Translations under genes and position numbers: made by a program
The notes under the pieces: generated by a model
The model's input: only the letters and a program-made list of their open reading frames with translations
Databases searched by the model: none
What the model was told of the DNA's origin: nothing
Shown: piece after piece, positions 34,399 through 45,693 of the stretch
Numbering within the stretch: the stretch's first letter is position 1
How the letters are laid out: each line of letters begins with the position of its first letter
Assembly: GCA_963422465.1 (NCBI GenBank)
Contig: OY730170.1
Location: 62,001-126,000 of the forward strand
Length of the DNA: 64,000 nt
Direction: 5' to 3'
Origin: Lichina pygmaea
Lineage: Eukaryota; Ascomycota; Lichinomycetes; Lichinales; Lichinaceae

Positions 34399-37312
34399 TC
34401 AAGATGTTGCTGGCTTGGAGTCAAGGATTTCTTCAACCTGGAACTCTTCATCTGTGTCTTGACTAATAACAGGGCCAGGGTGTTCATTTGATTGGCCAGG
34501 GATAGGATTAGCAGGTGTCAGATGTAGAAGGGAAACATGAAAGACAGAGTAGATCTTGAGAGTGTGTGGAAGCTCCAGATAGCAGGCATAGCTTCCGACT
34601 GTCTTCAACACCTTGAATGGTCCAATCCACTTGTTGTCAAGCTTTTTGCATGGGTGGCGTGTCCTGATGTTCTTGGTATTCAGCCAAACAAGATCTCCAG
34701 TTTGATAGGACAGTGACAGGACTTGATGCAAATTGGCGGTGTGAGCTTGAGCTTCCTGGGATAGTCGGAGTTCAGCTTGCAACTGTTCCAGAATCTACAT
34801 TATTTCTCCAGAGATTTCCATAGCATCTTGGTTGCAGGCTTCACTCATGGGTGTGATGCTGAGCTGTGGATGGAACTCTTTGTTGGCAAAGAACAGTGAC
34901 ATGCTAGAGGAATCAGACTTGGAGTTGTTCTGCGTGAACTCTGCCAGAGGAAGCTATTGGACCCAGTCATCTTGGAGATAGTTGACATAGGATCTCAGGT
35001 AGTGTTCAAGCTCCTGATTCTCTTGTTCTGTCTGACTATCTGTCTCTGGGTGGTGTCCTGAGGATAGTCGTAGCATGACATCAAGATGGGCACAGAGTGC
35101 TTTCCAGAATAAGCTGACAAACTGACCTTCTCTGTCTGAAACAATACTCCTGGGTAAGCTATGGGTACAGACAACAAACTGGATGAACATCCGGACAAGA
35201 TGTGAGGTTGTCATCTCAGCACATGGCACAAAGTGGTGTTCTTTGGTGAGATGGTCAGTGATAACCCAGATGTGCTTGGCACCAGGGAAGCAGGCATCTC
35301 TTGACTTGGGCAAGTCAGTAATGAAATCCATAGCTAGATCCTGCCAACATTGCTGAAGCATGGGAAGAGATAGCAGCTCTCCTTGGCAATCACAGGCAGG
35401 CTTTGCTTGAGAGCAGACATGACAATTCCTGATGTACTGCTGTATGATGTTCACCATCTTTGGCCAATAGTACTAACAAGACAGGAGATTATGGGTCTTG
35501 GCAATCCCAGTGTGGCCAGCTATTGCTTAGTCATGGGCTTCTTGGAACAGGTGTAGGTGTAGCTTATCGTTCTCAGGGATCCAGAGTCAGTTCTTGTAGA
35601 AGAGACAGTTATTTTCTAAGCTGCAGTCTGAGAGAGACACTTCTCGACTGTGCCTGACACTATCCCTTAGCATCTGTGACACTGTTGCCACTAGATCACC
35701 TTCAGCAAGGTTGTTATAGGCAGCTTAGATGATGTCTGAAAGAGGTGCAGCACCAGGTTCAGTGTCAACTGGTGCAGCTTCTGAACATCTCAGGATCTGG
35801 ATAAGCTTGACTTGAACCTCTGAATATGCAAGATTCTTGGGCTTGAGGACAACTTGCTCCATGAAGTCTTGACAGAGATCACTGTCTGACAGGAGGTCTT
35901 GGGAACATTGAGTAAGAGTGTCAGCCTTGCACTGACTGCCTGGACAGTAGCTGATCTTGAAATTGAAGTGTGACAAGAACTCGCTCCAACAGGCTTAACA
36001 GTGGGAAAGACACTTTGACAACATGAAGTACTCCAAGTTCTTGTGATCAGAGATCACTTTGACAGGTTCTGGAGATCCTTCAAGCTCTGCTCACTATTCT
36101 TCAAAGGCACAGACAATTGCCAGCAACTCTTTGTTGTAGATCTCGTAGTTGCATTCTGCCAGCAGGTGGCGGTGTGACAAGAAGGCAACAGGGTGTAGAA
36201 CTCCTTCATGGTCTGGCTGTGACAGGACAGCACCAGAGACGTAGTCAGAAGTGTCAGTCTCAACAACACACTCCTTCTCCAGATCAAAGTGCTGCAGGAT
36301 GGGTGCAGTGCTGAACACCTTCTTGATACTTTCAAACAAGTGCTGCTCTGGGGTTTCCCACTTGAAGGCAACATTCTTCTTGGTCAGAGCTGTGAGCGGG
36401 GATGCAAGTTTGGCAAAGTCTTTGATAAACCAGTGGTAGAAGTTTGCAAAGGTAATAAAGCTCTGCACTTCCTTGAGACTGGCAGGAGGATTCCACTCCT
36501 TGATGGTGTTGGTCTTGGCTGGGTCCATGCTCACAGATCTGGGTCAGCTGTCTTCAGTGGCAGACTGAATGATGAGGCCAAGGTACTTGACTTGATACAC
36601 TTCAAAGTCACACTTGGAGATGTCAACTTGCAGGCTTGCGTCTTGTAGTCAACTGAGAACAAGCTTGACATGCTTCTGGTGTTCATTGAGTGTCTGACTG
36701 TAGACAAGGATGTCATCTACATAGGCAGTGCCAAAGACGTCAAGGATGTCAGGTCCCAAAACATTATTGATGTAGTTCTGGAACATGCTTGGAGTATTGG
36801 CAAGACCAAAGAGTATGACAAGGTATTTGTAGAGGCCTGAGCGTGCGCAGAACACAGTCTTCCATTCTTCACCTTCCTTCATCCAGATACAGTTGAAGGC
36901 ACCAACAATGTCAAGCTTGGTGTACCACACAGCTTTGCAAAGCTGGTCCAACATCTCCTGGATCAGTGGCAGGGGGTAACAGTTCTTGATAGTGATGGTG
37001 TTGAGTGCTCTGTAGTCTACACAGAAACACAATCCACCTTCTGGCTTCTTGACAAAGAGGACTGGTGCAGCAGCAGGTGATGAAGATGCTTGAATGAAGC
37101 CCTTGTTCAGGTTCTCTGTCAGGTACTTCTTGAGAACTTCGAGTTCTTCTCTGCTCATGCTGTACAGAGGTCCAGAGAGTGCCTGGGTTCCTGGTTCCAT
37201 CTTGATCTTGTGGTCAACTTGTAGGTGTAGAGGAGGAAGCTTGTCAGCGTCATCCTTGCTGAAGATGTCTGGGAACTTGTGGTACTGAGCAGGGAGAAGT
37301 GTGGCAGGATCC
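34399..37312 (-). pseudogene. B pol remnant (RT-RH-IN)
   Basis: Reverse transcriptase with LCFCVDYRALNTITIKN, FGLANTPS and YVDD, then RNase H, then integrase with the DDE core and the C-terminal GPFKVLKTVG region. Sequence is clearly different from families A and C, but the order is the same. Broken. Confidence 0.82.
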
Positions 37313-37907
37313 TGTTGCGGTCTGTACTGTACTGTCCTATCCGAGTATAGGATTAGGGCGAGAGGTGGAAGGCAGGTTGGTTCTCGCAGGAGAGGAGTGT
37401 CAAGGAGTGTGAAGGGGTTTGGTGGAATGTGGTGGTGGTGACACCTGATCAACAGCTTCGTACAAAAGGATTGTATTGAAGTAGATCTAGTTGTCTGGAT
37501 CACAACATGAGTTGAAGATGATTGTTCTATAGGGGAACTATCACCGGACTATATAGTGCTCAGTTTGTGAGCACAGTGAGCTCTGCTCACTTTGCTCACT
37601 TGTTCATGCACGCTGTGGTGAGCTGGGTGAGCTCTGCTCACTTTGCTCACTTTTCATGCACGCTGCGGTGAGCTGGGTGAGCTCTGCTCACTTTGCTCAC
37701 TTTTCATGCACGCTGCGGTGAGCTGGGTGAGCTCTGCTCACTTTGCTCACTTGTTCATGCATATGCATGCTGCGGCAAGCACCCCCTGGTTTGTCTTGCC
37801 AGTCACGTGACTGGTTCCCGTGCCATGCTGTCTGGTACTTCCATCCAGTATCCTGTCTGCTGCTTTCTGTGAGTATATAAAGACTGTGTTCCTCCTGGGT
37901 TGTAACA
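37313..37907 (-). repeat. A4 3' LTR
   Basis: 595 bp. The GAGCTCTGCTCACTTTGCTC-type U3 units occur four times (37575-37750). The antisense TATA box GTATATAAAG lies at 37872-37881, reading toward the antisense frame at 37951. Confidence 0.92.
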
Positions 37908-37950
37908 CTATCCTCCTCTCCATCTTTCATCATCTTGATGAAATCTGGTC

Positions 37951-38265
37951 ATGCCTCCAAAGTCATGTGTGACTGTTAGCTGAACTCAGCTTGCTGCTTA
38001 AATCTGTGATCAGGGTTTTGTTTCACGTACACCCTGCGATTTTTGTGTTCTCCGTGGTTATCCATGCTTCCAGATGCTGGGAGAAGACAATAAGTTGAAA
38101 TGTGCTGTGTGCACTCAGCACAGAAGGTCTTGTGTCTCTGTGTCCTGGGAATCTCTGAACATGTCCTGGGACAATCTCCGTGAGGATGTGGCTGCTGACA
38201 AGGCAACACACAACACACTCTTTGAACAACTTGCCACAGTGCAGGCTTGTCTGTCTCGGAAGTGA
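37951..38265 (+). other. A4 antisense Zn2Cys6 frame
   Basis: 105 codons, plus strand, opposite to A4 gag-pol. Cysteine cluster and SWESLNMSWDNLRED tail as in the other copies. The pyrimidine-rich leader CTATCCTCCTCTCC stands between the LTR edge and the start. Confidence 0.55.
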
Positions 38266-38389
38266 AAGGTGTTGGAGAGCGCTGAGGTCTGTGCAAGGCA
38301 GAAGCTTCAGTGCTTAGTGAAAGAGATAGAGTCAGATGGCAAGGATTTGACTTGATCAGTCATTGACGTGTCCCTCCTGCAGGCTGAGC

Positions 38390-41300
38390 TGTTCAGTCCT
38401 GCTCCTGCTGAAACTGTCGCAGAAGAAGCTGGCAGTTCACAAGGTTCTTGAGTGGTTCCCAGGTATTTTCCAAGTCTGGGTATCCTTTCCACTTAACAAG
38501 GTATTGCTGACTTTTTCTAGCCAGGATCTGTTCAACTTCGAACTCTTACTCTTCTTCAGGTTGATAATAGAATGTTTCCTGCAAGGGTGTGCTCTGGTCG
38601 GCTGGTTCAATCATCAATATATGAAAGTTTGGATGGACTCTGGCATCCCTTGGTAGTCGTATCTTGATGTTGACTGGTCCTGTTTTTTCTTCAACTGAAA
38701 ATAGTCTGACCTTGATGTTGTCAAGTTTCTTTGTCTTTGGTTTCTTTGTTTTCTAATTTCTTGTGAGGAGGTAGACTTTATCCCTGTTCTTTAGCTGAGG
38801 TGCTATTTTTGATTTCTTGTCTATTTGACGTTGCATTCTTTCTGAGGTCTCTTGAAGGTAGTGCCTCATCATTGTGTGTGTTTGTTGTAGGAGCTTGTCA
38901 TATTGGAGTACTTTCTCCGTGTTTGGTGAAGCTCTGCTTGGCATCCCAATGTTCACATGTTGTCCAAAATTAGTAAAAAATAGTGATTCCTTTGTTGAGT
39001 CTGATCTGTGCTGGTTGATTGCCAGCTGTGCCACTGGTAATAACTGTACCCAATTGCTGTGGGTCTGGTTGATGTAATGCTGTAAGTAAGTCTCCAGGAC
39101 TTGGTTTGCTCACTCTGTCTGGCCGTCAGTTCGTGGGTGATAGGCTGTAGATATTTTGGGTTTTGTTCCCATAGCTGCACTGATTGTCTTCCAGTAGTTG
39201 GATGTGAAGAGTTTGTCTCTGTCTGTAATGATTGTGATCAGAACTCCGTGGTCTCTGACCAATCTGTCCAGTAAGAGGTGTCCCAACTGTTCTGCTGTGT
39301 GGGTCTCCTTGAATGGTACTGCTATTAGATATTTTGTGAATCTGTCCACTATCACCATAATCAAGTTGTAGGTGATTCCTGTGACTGGGTCTTTGGACTT
39401 GGGTAGCTTTATGATGAAGTCTATTGACATGTCTTCCTATAGGCCTCTCAGTATCGTGTTCAGATGTCCTTCTCTGTATAGCTTATGTCTTCCATGTTTG
39501 TTTTTCTGGCATAGTACACACTTGCTGATGTAGTTTGTGACATGTTGTCAGAGGTTAATGACATTATTCCCTGCCTGTTAGATAAGGTCTGTGGTCTTGG
39601 AGATTCCTGGGTGACCATGTGCTAGATTATTGTGGTAGTTCCTTATTAGTTCTTCAGTGTCTTCTGCCATAAGCTTGTTGATCTGTGGTTGAGGTACCAG
39701 GTTTCCTTGCTGGTCCTGCTGTAAGATTGTTCCTTGGTGTTCATCATCTTCTATGTGGTTTTTTCGTCAGCTTAGTACGTCTGCTCTCCTATTGTCTTGT
39801 CCAGGGGTGTACAAGATCTTGAACTTGTGTTGCCCTAGGAGTTCAGCCTATCTGACTTGCCATCTGTTCAGCTTCTTGGTTGTCGTGAATGTTGTCAGAT
39901 TCTTGTGGTCTGTGAGAACAGTGAGTTCAGAACTGCTTTCTGCGTACACTCTCCAGTGTTCAAGTGCGTTGACAACTGCCAGTAGCTCTTTATCGTGGAT
40001 ATTATAGTTTTGTTCCACTTGTGTTATTTTTCGTGAGTAGTAGGCAACTGGGTGCCACTTGCTGTCTGCCTGTTGGCATAGACATGCTCCCACTGCCTGA
40101 TCTGAAGTGTCTGTCTTAATTCATGTCTGTTGGCCTGTCTTGAAGTTGAGGAGAACTGGTTCCTTGGCACAAGTGTCCTTGAGCTGTTGGAATACTTTTT
40201 GTTATCTCTCTGTCCACCAGTACTCCACGTGCTTCTTTGTAAGTTCTGTCAGTGGTGTTGCCATCTGTGAGTAGTTCTTTATGAACTGTCAGTTGAAGTT
40301 GGCAAATCCTAGGAAGACTTGTACTTCCTTAACTAACATCAGTGTTGGCCATTGCTGAATTGCTTTGATTTTCTCAGAGTTAATTTTGATCTCTTCGATC
40401 CCTATAACATATCTGAGGAATTCAACTTCTGGTTTGTTGAACTCGGATTTCTTTGGGTTGAGCTTGAGCCCTGCCTGTTGTAGGCATTGTAGAACATCCT
40501 TCACATGTTTGGTATGTTCTTGTTGTGTGTTTGAGTAGACAAGAATGTCATCCAGGTAGGTGATAGCTGTTTGGTCCAGGTGTGCTCTGATGATGTTGTT
40601 GATCAATGCTTGACATGTCGCTGGTGTGTTCGTGAGTCCGAATGGCATAACCAGATACTTGTAGTGTCTGTATCAGGTTCTGAAGGCTGTCTTCTATTCT
40701 TCTCCTTCTTTCATGCGTATCAGGTTGTATGCTTCTTTCAAGTCCAGCTTGGTAAAGATTGTAGCTTGGCTGATCCTGTCTCGCAATTTGTTTGCATTTG
40801 GCAACAGATATCAGTTCTTGATAGTAATGTTGTTGAGTTTCCTGTAATCCACACAAAGTCGAAGACTTCTGTCTTTCTTTAGTGCAAATAGTATTGGGTA
40901 TCCTGCTGGCAATTGAGATTCTTGAATGAAACCCTTTTTCAGGTTTTCCTCCAGGTACTCGCGAAGTACTTGGAGCTCTTTCTCTGATAACTGGTAAATT
41001 AGTCCAAATCCTGGCTCTGTCCCTGGTTGCAACTTGATCTCATGATCCCAAGGTTGGTGCTTAGACAACACTGCTGTTGTTGTCTCTTCCTGAAAGAGGT
41101 TATCATACCCAGGCCAGTACTCTTCAGAGATCTCCAGAGGGTTAACAACTTCCTCTCTCTTCATCTCTGACTGTTTGGCCACCTGGTTCTGGGGTATGCC
41201 TGTCAAGGCAGACCTCTTTTCTTGAGAGTTGTCCTTTCTGTCAGTGAGGTTCTACTGAGGACTTCTTCCCTCATCTGTCCACACCTTCTGCGGCTGGTAA

Positions 41301-42138
41301 CAGGTCCAAGCTGTGTTGTTAGTGCAGTTCCTAAACGTGAGTACTCCTGTCCTCCAGTTAACAACTGGGTTATACTTCTTTAGCCAAGGCATCCCCAAAT
41401 AGATATCCTGAGTGGCCAACTCAACAATATCAAGGTGGATCCTTTCAGCATGGTGTCTGGTAACTATTTCCATTGGCTGCGTCTTATGGCAGACTAGCTC
41501 TGTCTGTCTATTTGCTATCACCAGCTGATAGGGCTACTGCTTGTGTCTTCTTCCAGTGCTGAGGGTATTGTAAAGTTGTCTCAAGATGTAGTTTCCACTG
41601 GCTCCAGAGTCAACAAGTGTGTATGTCTGTACTGGCGTGTTGGCGTGTAGTGACAGAGGCAATCACAGGTGATTTGTGTTGCTAGGGGTCATGTTGTTGA
41701 GCTCCTGATGTCACCCCTTGATAAGGGAGTTCAGTCTTTTCCTGATTGAAGTGTCTTTCCACTGACTGGGCAATAGGTCCAGCTATTCCCATCAGTCCTG
41801 AGGAATCTGTTCATGAATTTGTCTTGCTGATGCTTGCCACATCCAGGCTTGAGGCAGTACTGCCAATTGTTGACGTAGCAGTTGTGGTTGTTGCCTTGCT
41901 GTAGGAACATGAGGTGTTCGTGCCAATCATGTGTGTGCCCGGGGAATGTGGTGTGTTGGTGTTTGTCCCAAAGTTGGATCTCACACACATCCTTCTCGCA
42001 ATTGACCCAATGCTTGTGGCAGGTGGCATGGTAGGGTGAATGTCCTCCATACCTTTGTAATTGTTCGTGGTAGGTGCAGTAGTGCTTTGTGCAAAACCTC
42101 CACTGTAGTTCGCTGTGCTGTAGATTTTGTGGGTCCAT
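38390..42138 (-). pseudogene. A4 Cys/His module and pol remnant
   Basis: All family A pol domains are recognisable in order (protease near 41600, YLDD near 40555, integrase core near 39200-39060, chromodomain near 38500). Broken. Confidence 0.82.
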
Positions 42139-42402
42139 GCTGTAAGTATAGCTTCCTTGTGGTATTTCTTCTTTGATAGATGTGGGTTTGTCTCAGTCCC
42201 CATCAGAGGTGGTTAAGAGCTCCTGTCCCTTGTCCTGACCTGTCTGTTCTGGTAGGTCCTTGCCTTCTGATGTTGCCAGTTGGTGGGCTGCTTCCAATAT
42301 CTGATTGTAGTTGTCCCATTGTTCAAGAGATAGCTGTGTCTCTCCTGGTGGGTCCTCTGGCTCAATGACATTCCAGTCTCTGTCAAGTGTATTAAGTTAC
42401 TG

Positions 42403-43230
42403 TCAGTGCACCTTGTTCTTTGAACAACAGTCTTTCACCATGTGGCCTAGCTTGCCACAGGCATAGCACTTCAGTGCTTTTCTTTTTTTGTTGTTCCTTC
42501 CTTTTGTGAACCTTCCCTTGTGGTGGACTGCATCCAGTTCCATGGGTGCATAGCCATATGGGTCATGTGGCAGTGCTGTGTTGGACAGCTTGTAGTGGTT
42601 GCTCACATGCCATGCGGGGTGGCTGTATCTTCTGTCATGGTGTTTCTCCATCACTCACTCGAATAGTTTGTTATCAATGTTGATTGCTTGTGCGATGAGT
42701 TTGTCCAGTTTGTCAACTGCTTGTCTGTTGAAGGTGATTTCATCCTTCATGTTTTCCTTGAGTCCACGTCAGTACATGACTATCAGGGCATCATCATCCC
42801 AGTCAGTCAGTACTGAGTATTGTTTGAACTGCGTGGTGTACTCTGCAGCGGAGTGTTGTTGTTTAATGTGCTGGATCATTTGTATAGCCACTTTGTCTTT
42901 GTTAGATAGTCCAAGGATCCTTTTGATCTTGTCCTTGAATCATGTCCATTTCATTATCTATTCTTTTGTGCTGTTGTGGTCTCTGTTTCCTGAGAGATGT
43001 TTGTTGACGTAGGGCTTGATCTATCAATAAGCATTACCTCTCATGTAAGTGGTTGCGAAGAGGGGCCACTTGTCCTTAGGCAGCTTCGTCTCTGGTTGGA
43101 ATTGAAAGTAGACTTGGAGTTGCATGAGCCAGTCATCAACCTTGTTTCTTTCACTGTAGAACAGGTCTGGCTTGGCGACACTAATCTTTCCATCTAGGAA
43201 GTTGGGGTTGGTTACTCCTGAGGTACTCAT
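42403..43230 (-). pseudogene. A4 gag remnant
   Basis: Collinear with A1 gag; CCHC knuckle CYACGKLGHMVKDC at about 42466-42425. Broken. Confidence 0.8.
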
Positions 43231-43248
43231 CCTTGAGGGTCTTCAAAG

Positions 43249-43929
43249 TGTTGCAGTCTGTACTGTATTGTCCTATCTGAGTATAGGATTAGGGTGAGAG
43301 GTGGAAGGCAGGTTGGTTCTCGCAGGAGAGGAGTGTCAAGGAGTGCGAAGGGGTTTGGTGGAATGTGGTGGTGGTGACACCTGATCAACGGCTTTGTACA
43401 AAAGGATTGTATTGAAGTAGATCTAGTTGTCTGGATCACAACATGACTTGAAGATGATTGTTCTATAGGGGAACTATCGCCGGACTATATAGTGCTCAGT
43501 TTGTGAGCACAGTGAGCTCTGCTCACTTTGCTCACTCGGTGAGATCAGTGAGCTCTGCTCACTTTGCTCATGGTTCATGCACACTGCGGTGAGCTGGGTA
43601 AGCTCTGCTCACTTTGCTCACTTGTTCATGCACGCTGCGGTGAGCTGGGTGAGCTCTGCTCACTTTGCTCACTTTTCATGCACGCTGCGGTGAGCTGGGT
43701 GAGCTCTGCTCACTTTGCTCACTTTTCATGCACGCTGCGGCGAGCTGGGTGAGCTCTGCTCACTTTGCTCACTTGTTTGTGCATATGCATGCTGCGGCAA
43801 GCACCCCCTGGTTTGTCTCACCAGTCACGTGCCTGGTTCCTGTGCCACACTGTCTGGTACTTCCGTCCAGTATCCTGTCTGCTGCTTTCTGTGAGTATAT
43901 AAAGACTGTGTTCCTCCTGGGTCATAACA
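43249..43929 (-). repeat. A4 5' LTR
   Basis: 681 bp, 86 bp longer than its partner because it has more U3 tandem units (43510-43775). Followed on the minus strand by the primer-binding site and the gag ATG. Confidence 0.92.
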
Positions 43930-44148
43930 GATCCACACACTTCTTTGGCTTCAACACCTGCTCAATGTCTCTCAGAGAAATACTGAACACCTGGTGATCT
44001 GGCTTAGCAGCAAGGAGAGAAAATACAGCAGCATTGATGGGGATTGGCGTGGCAGAAAGAGGCTTGGGATTCTGAGGCTTTCCAGCAGATGTCTTGGCTT
44101 CAAGATCCAAAGAGATTGGATAGCTATTGTTTGACTTGAGGCATGCGG
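43930..44148 (-). mobile_element. Element B, piece 2
   Basis: 219 bp of B between A4 and A5, minus strand. It reads a pol stretch (SLRDIEQVLKPKKCVD) just upstream of the RT part that begins at 37312. The reading sense runs from here into piece 1 across the A4 insertion, which confirms that both belong to one B copy. Confidence 0.8.
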
Positions 44149-44628
44149 TGTTACGACCCAGGAGGAACACAGTCTTATATACTCACAGGAAGCAGCAGAC
44201 AGGATACTGGACAGAAGTACCAGGCAGCGTGACACGGGAACCAGTCACATGACCAGCAAGACAAACCAGGGGGTGCTCGCCACAGCATGCATATACACAA
44301 ACAAGTGAGCAAAGTGAGCAGAGCTCACTGATCTCACCAAGTGAGCAAAGTGAGCAGAGCTCACTGTGCTCACGAACTGAGCACTATATAGTCCAGCGAT
44401 AGTTCCCTTATGGAATGATCATCTTCAACTCATGTTGTGATCCAGACAACTAGATCTACTTCAATACAATCCTTTTGTACAAAGTTGTTAATCAGGTGTC
44501 ACCACCACCACATTCCACCAAACCCCTTCACACTCCTTGACACTCCTCTCCTGCAAGAACCAACCCGCCTTCCACATCTTGCCCTTAATCCTATACTCAG
44601 TTAGGACAGCACAGTACAGACTGCAATA
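44149..44628 (+). repeat. A5 5' LTR
   Basis: 480 bp, the shortest family A LTR here. Only two GTGAGCAAAGTGAGC units remain. It ends GCAATA where other copies have GCAACA. Confidence 0.9.
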
Positions 44629-44646
44629 CTTTGAAGACCCTCAAGG

Positions 44647-45474
44647 ATGAGTACCTCAGGAGCAACCAACCCCAACTTCCCAGATAGAAAGATTAGCGTC
44701 ACCAAGCCAGACCTGTTCTATGGTGAAAGAAACAAGGTTGATGACTGGCTCATGCAACTCCAAGTCTACTTTCAATTCCAACCAGAGATAAAGCTGCCTA
44801 AGGAAAAGTGACTCCTCTTTGCAACCACTTACATGAGAGGTAATGCTTATTGATAGATCAAGTCCTATGTCAACAAACATCTCTCAGGAAACAGAGACCA
44901 TGACAGTATAACAGAATAGATGATAAAATGGACATGATTCAAGGACAAGATCAAAAGGATTCTTGGACTATCTAACAAAGATAAAGTGGCTATACAAATA
45001 ATCCAGTACATCAAACAAGAACACTCCACTGCAGAGTACACCACGCAGTTCAAACAATACTCAGTACTGACTGACTGGGACAACAATGCCCTGATAGTCA
45101 TGTACTGACGTGGACTCAACAAAAACATGAAGGATGAAATCACCTTTGATAGACAAGTGGTCGACACACTGGACAAACTCATCACACAAGCAATCAACAT
45201 CAATAACAAACTATTCAAGCAAACAATGGAGAAACACCACAACAGAGGATACAGCCACCCCATATAGCATGTGAGCAACCACTACAAGCCACCTAACAAG
45301 ACACTGCCACATGACCCATATGGCTATGCACCCATGGAACTGGATGTAGTCCACCACAAGGGAAGGTTCATGAAGGGAAGGAACAACAAAAAGAGGAAAA
45401 CACTGAAGTGCTATGCCTGTGGTAAGCTAGGCCACATAGTGAAAGACTGTTGTTCAAAGAACAAGGTGTACTGA
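44647..45474 (+). pseudogene. A5 gag remnant
   Basis: Collinear with A1 gag and keeps the CCHC knuckle (CYACGKLGHIVKDC near 45411-45452). Broken. Confidence 0.78.
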
Positions 45475-45693
45475 CAGCAACTTAATATGCTTGACAGAGA
45501 CTGGAATGTCATCAAGCCAGAGAACCCACCAGGAGAGGCTTAGCTATCTCTTGAACAATAGGACAACTACAATCAGACATTGGAAGTAGCCCACCAACTG
45601 GCAACATCAGGAGGCAAGGACCTACCAGAACAGACAGGTCAGGACAAGGGACAGGAGCCCTTAACCACCTCTGATAGGGACTGAGATGAACCC

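Larger units (their letters stand above)
33924..37312 (-). mobile_element. Element B, piece 1: 3' LTR to RT of an older gypsy
   Basis: Ty3/gypsy element of another family, minus orientation. The 3' LTR is about 33924-34200. Then, reading leftward from 37312: RT (37312-36094, YVDDILVYS at about 36724-36700), RNase H (about 36060-35725), integrase (35457-34800, zinc-binding HVCSQAKP and the core), and a chromodomain at about 34500-34230. It ends at the A4 insertion point (GATCC). It inserted into the LINE, since the LINE coding sequence runs up to its edge. Broken in about ten places. Confidence 0.85.
37313..43929 (-). mobile_element. Element A4: family A, nested in B
   Basis: 6617 bp, minus orientation, flanked by GATCC on both sides (37308-37312 and 43930-43934). 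The 5' LTR is 43249-43929 and the 3' LTR 37313-37907. Reading on the minus strand: gag 43230-42403, Cys/His module 42138-41731, protease about 41690-41250, RT 41206-40289, RNase H about 40230-39760, integrase about 39560-38753, chromodomain about 38600-38400, and antisense frame on the plus strand 37951-38265. Broken in many places. Confidence 0.93.
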
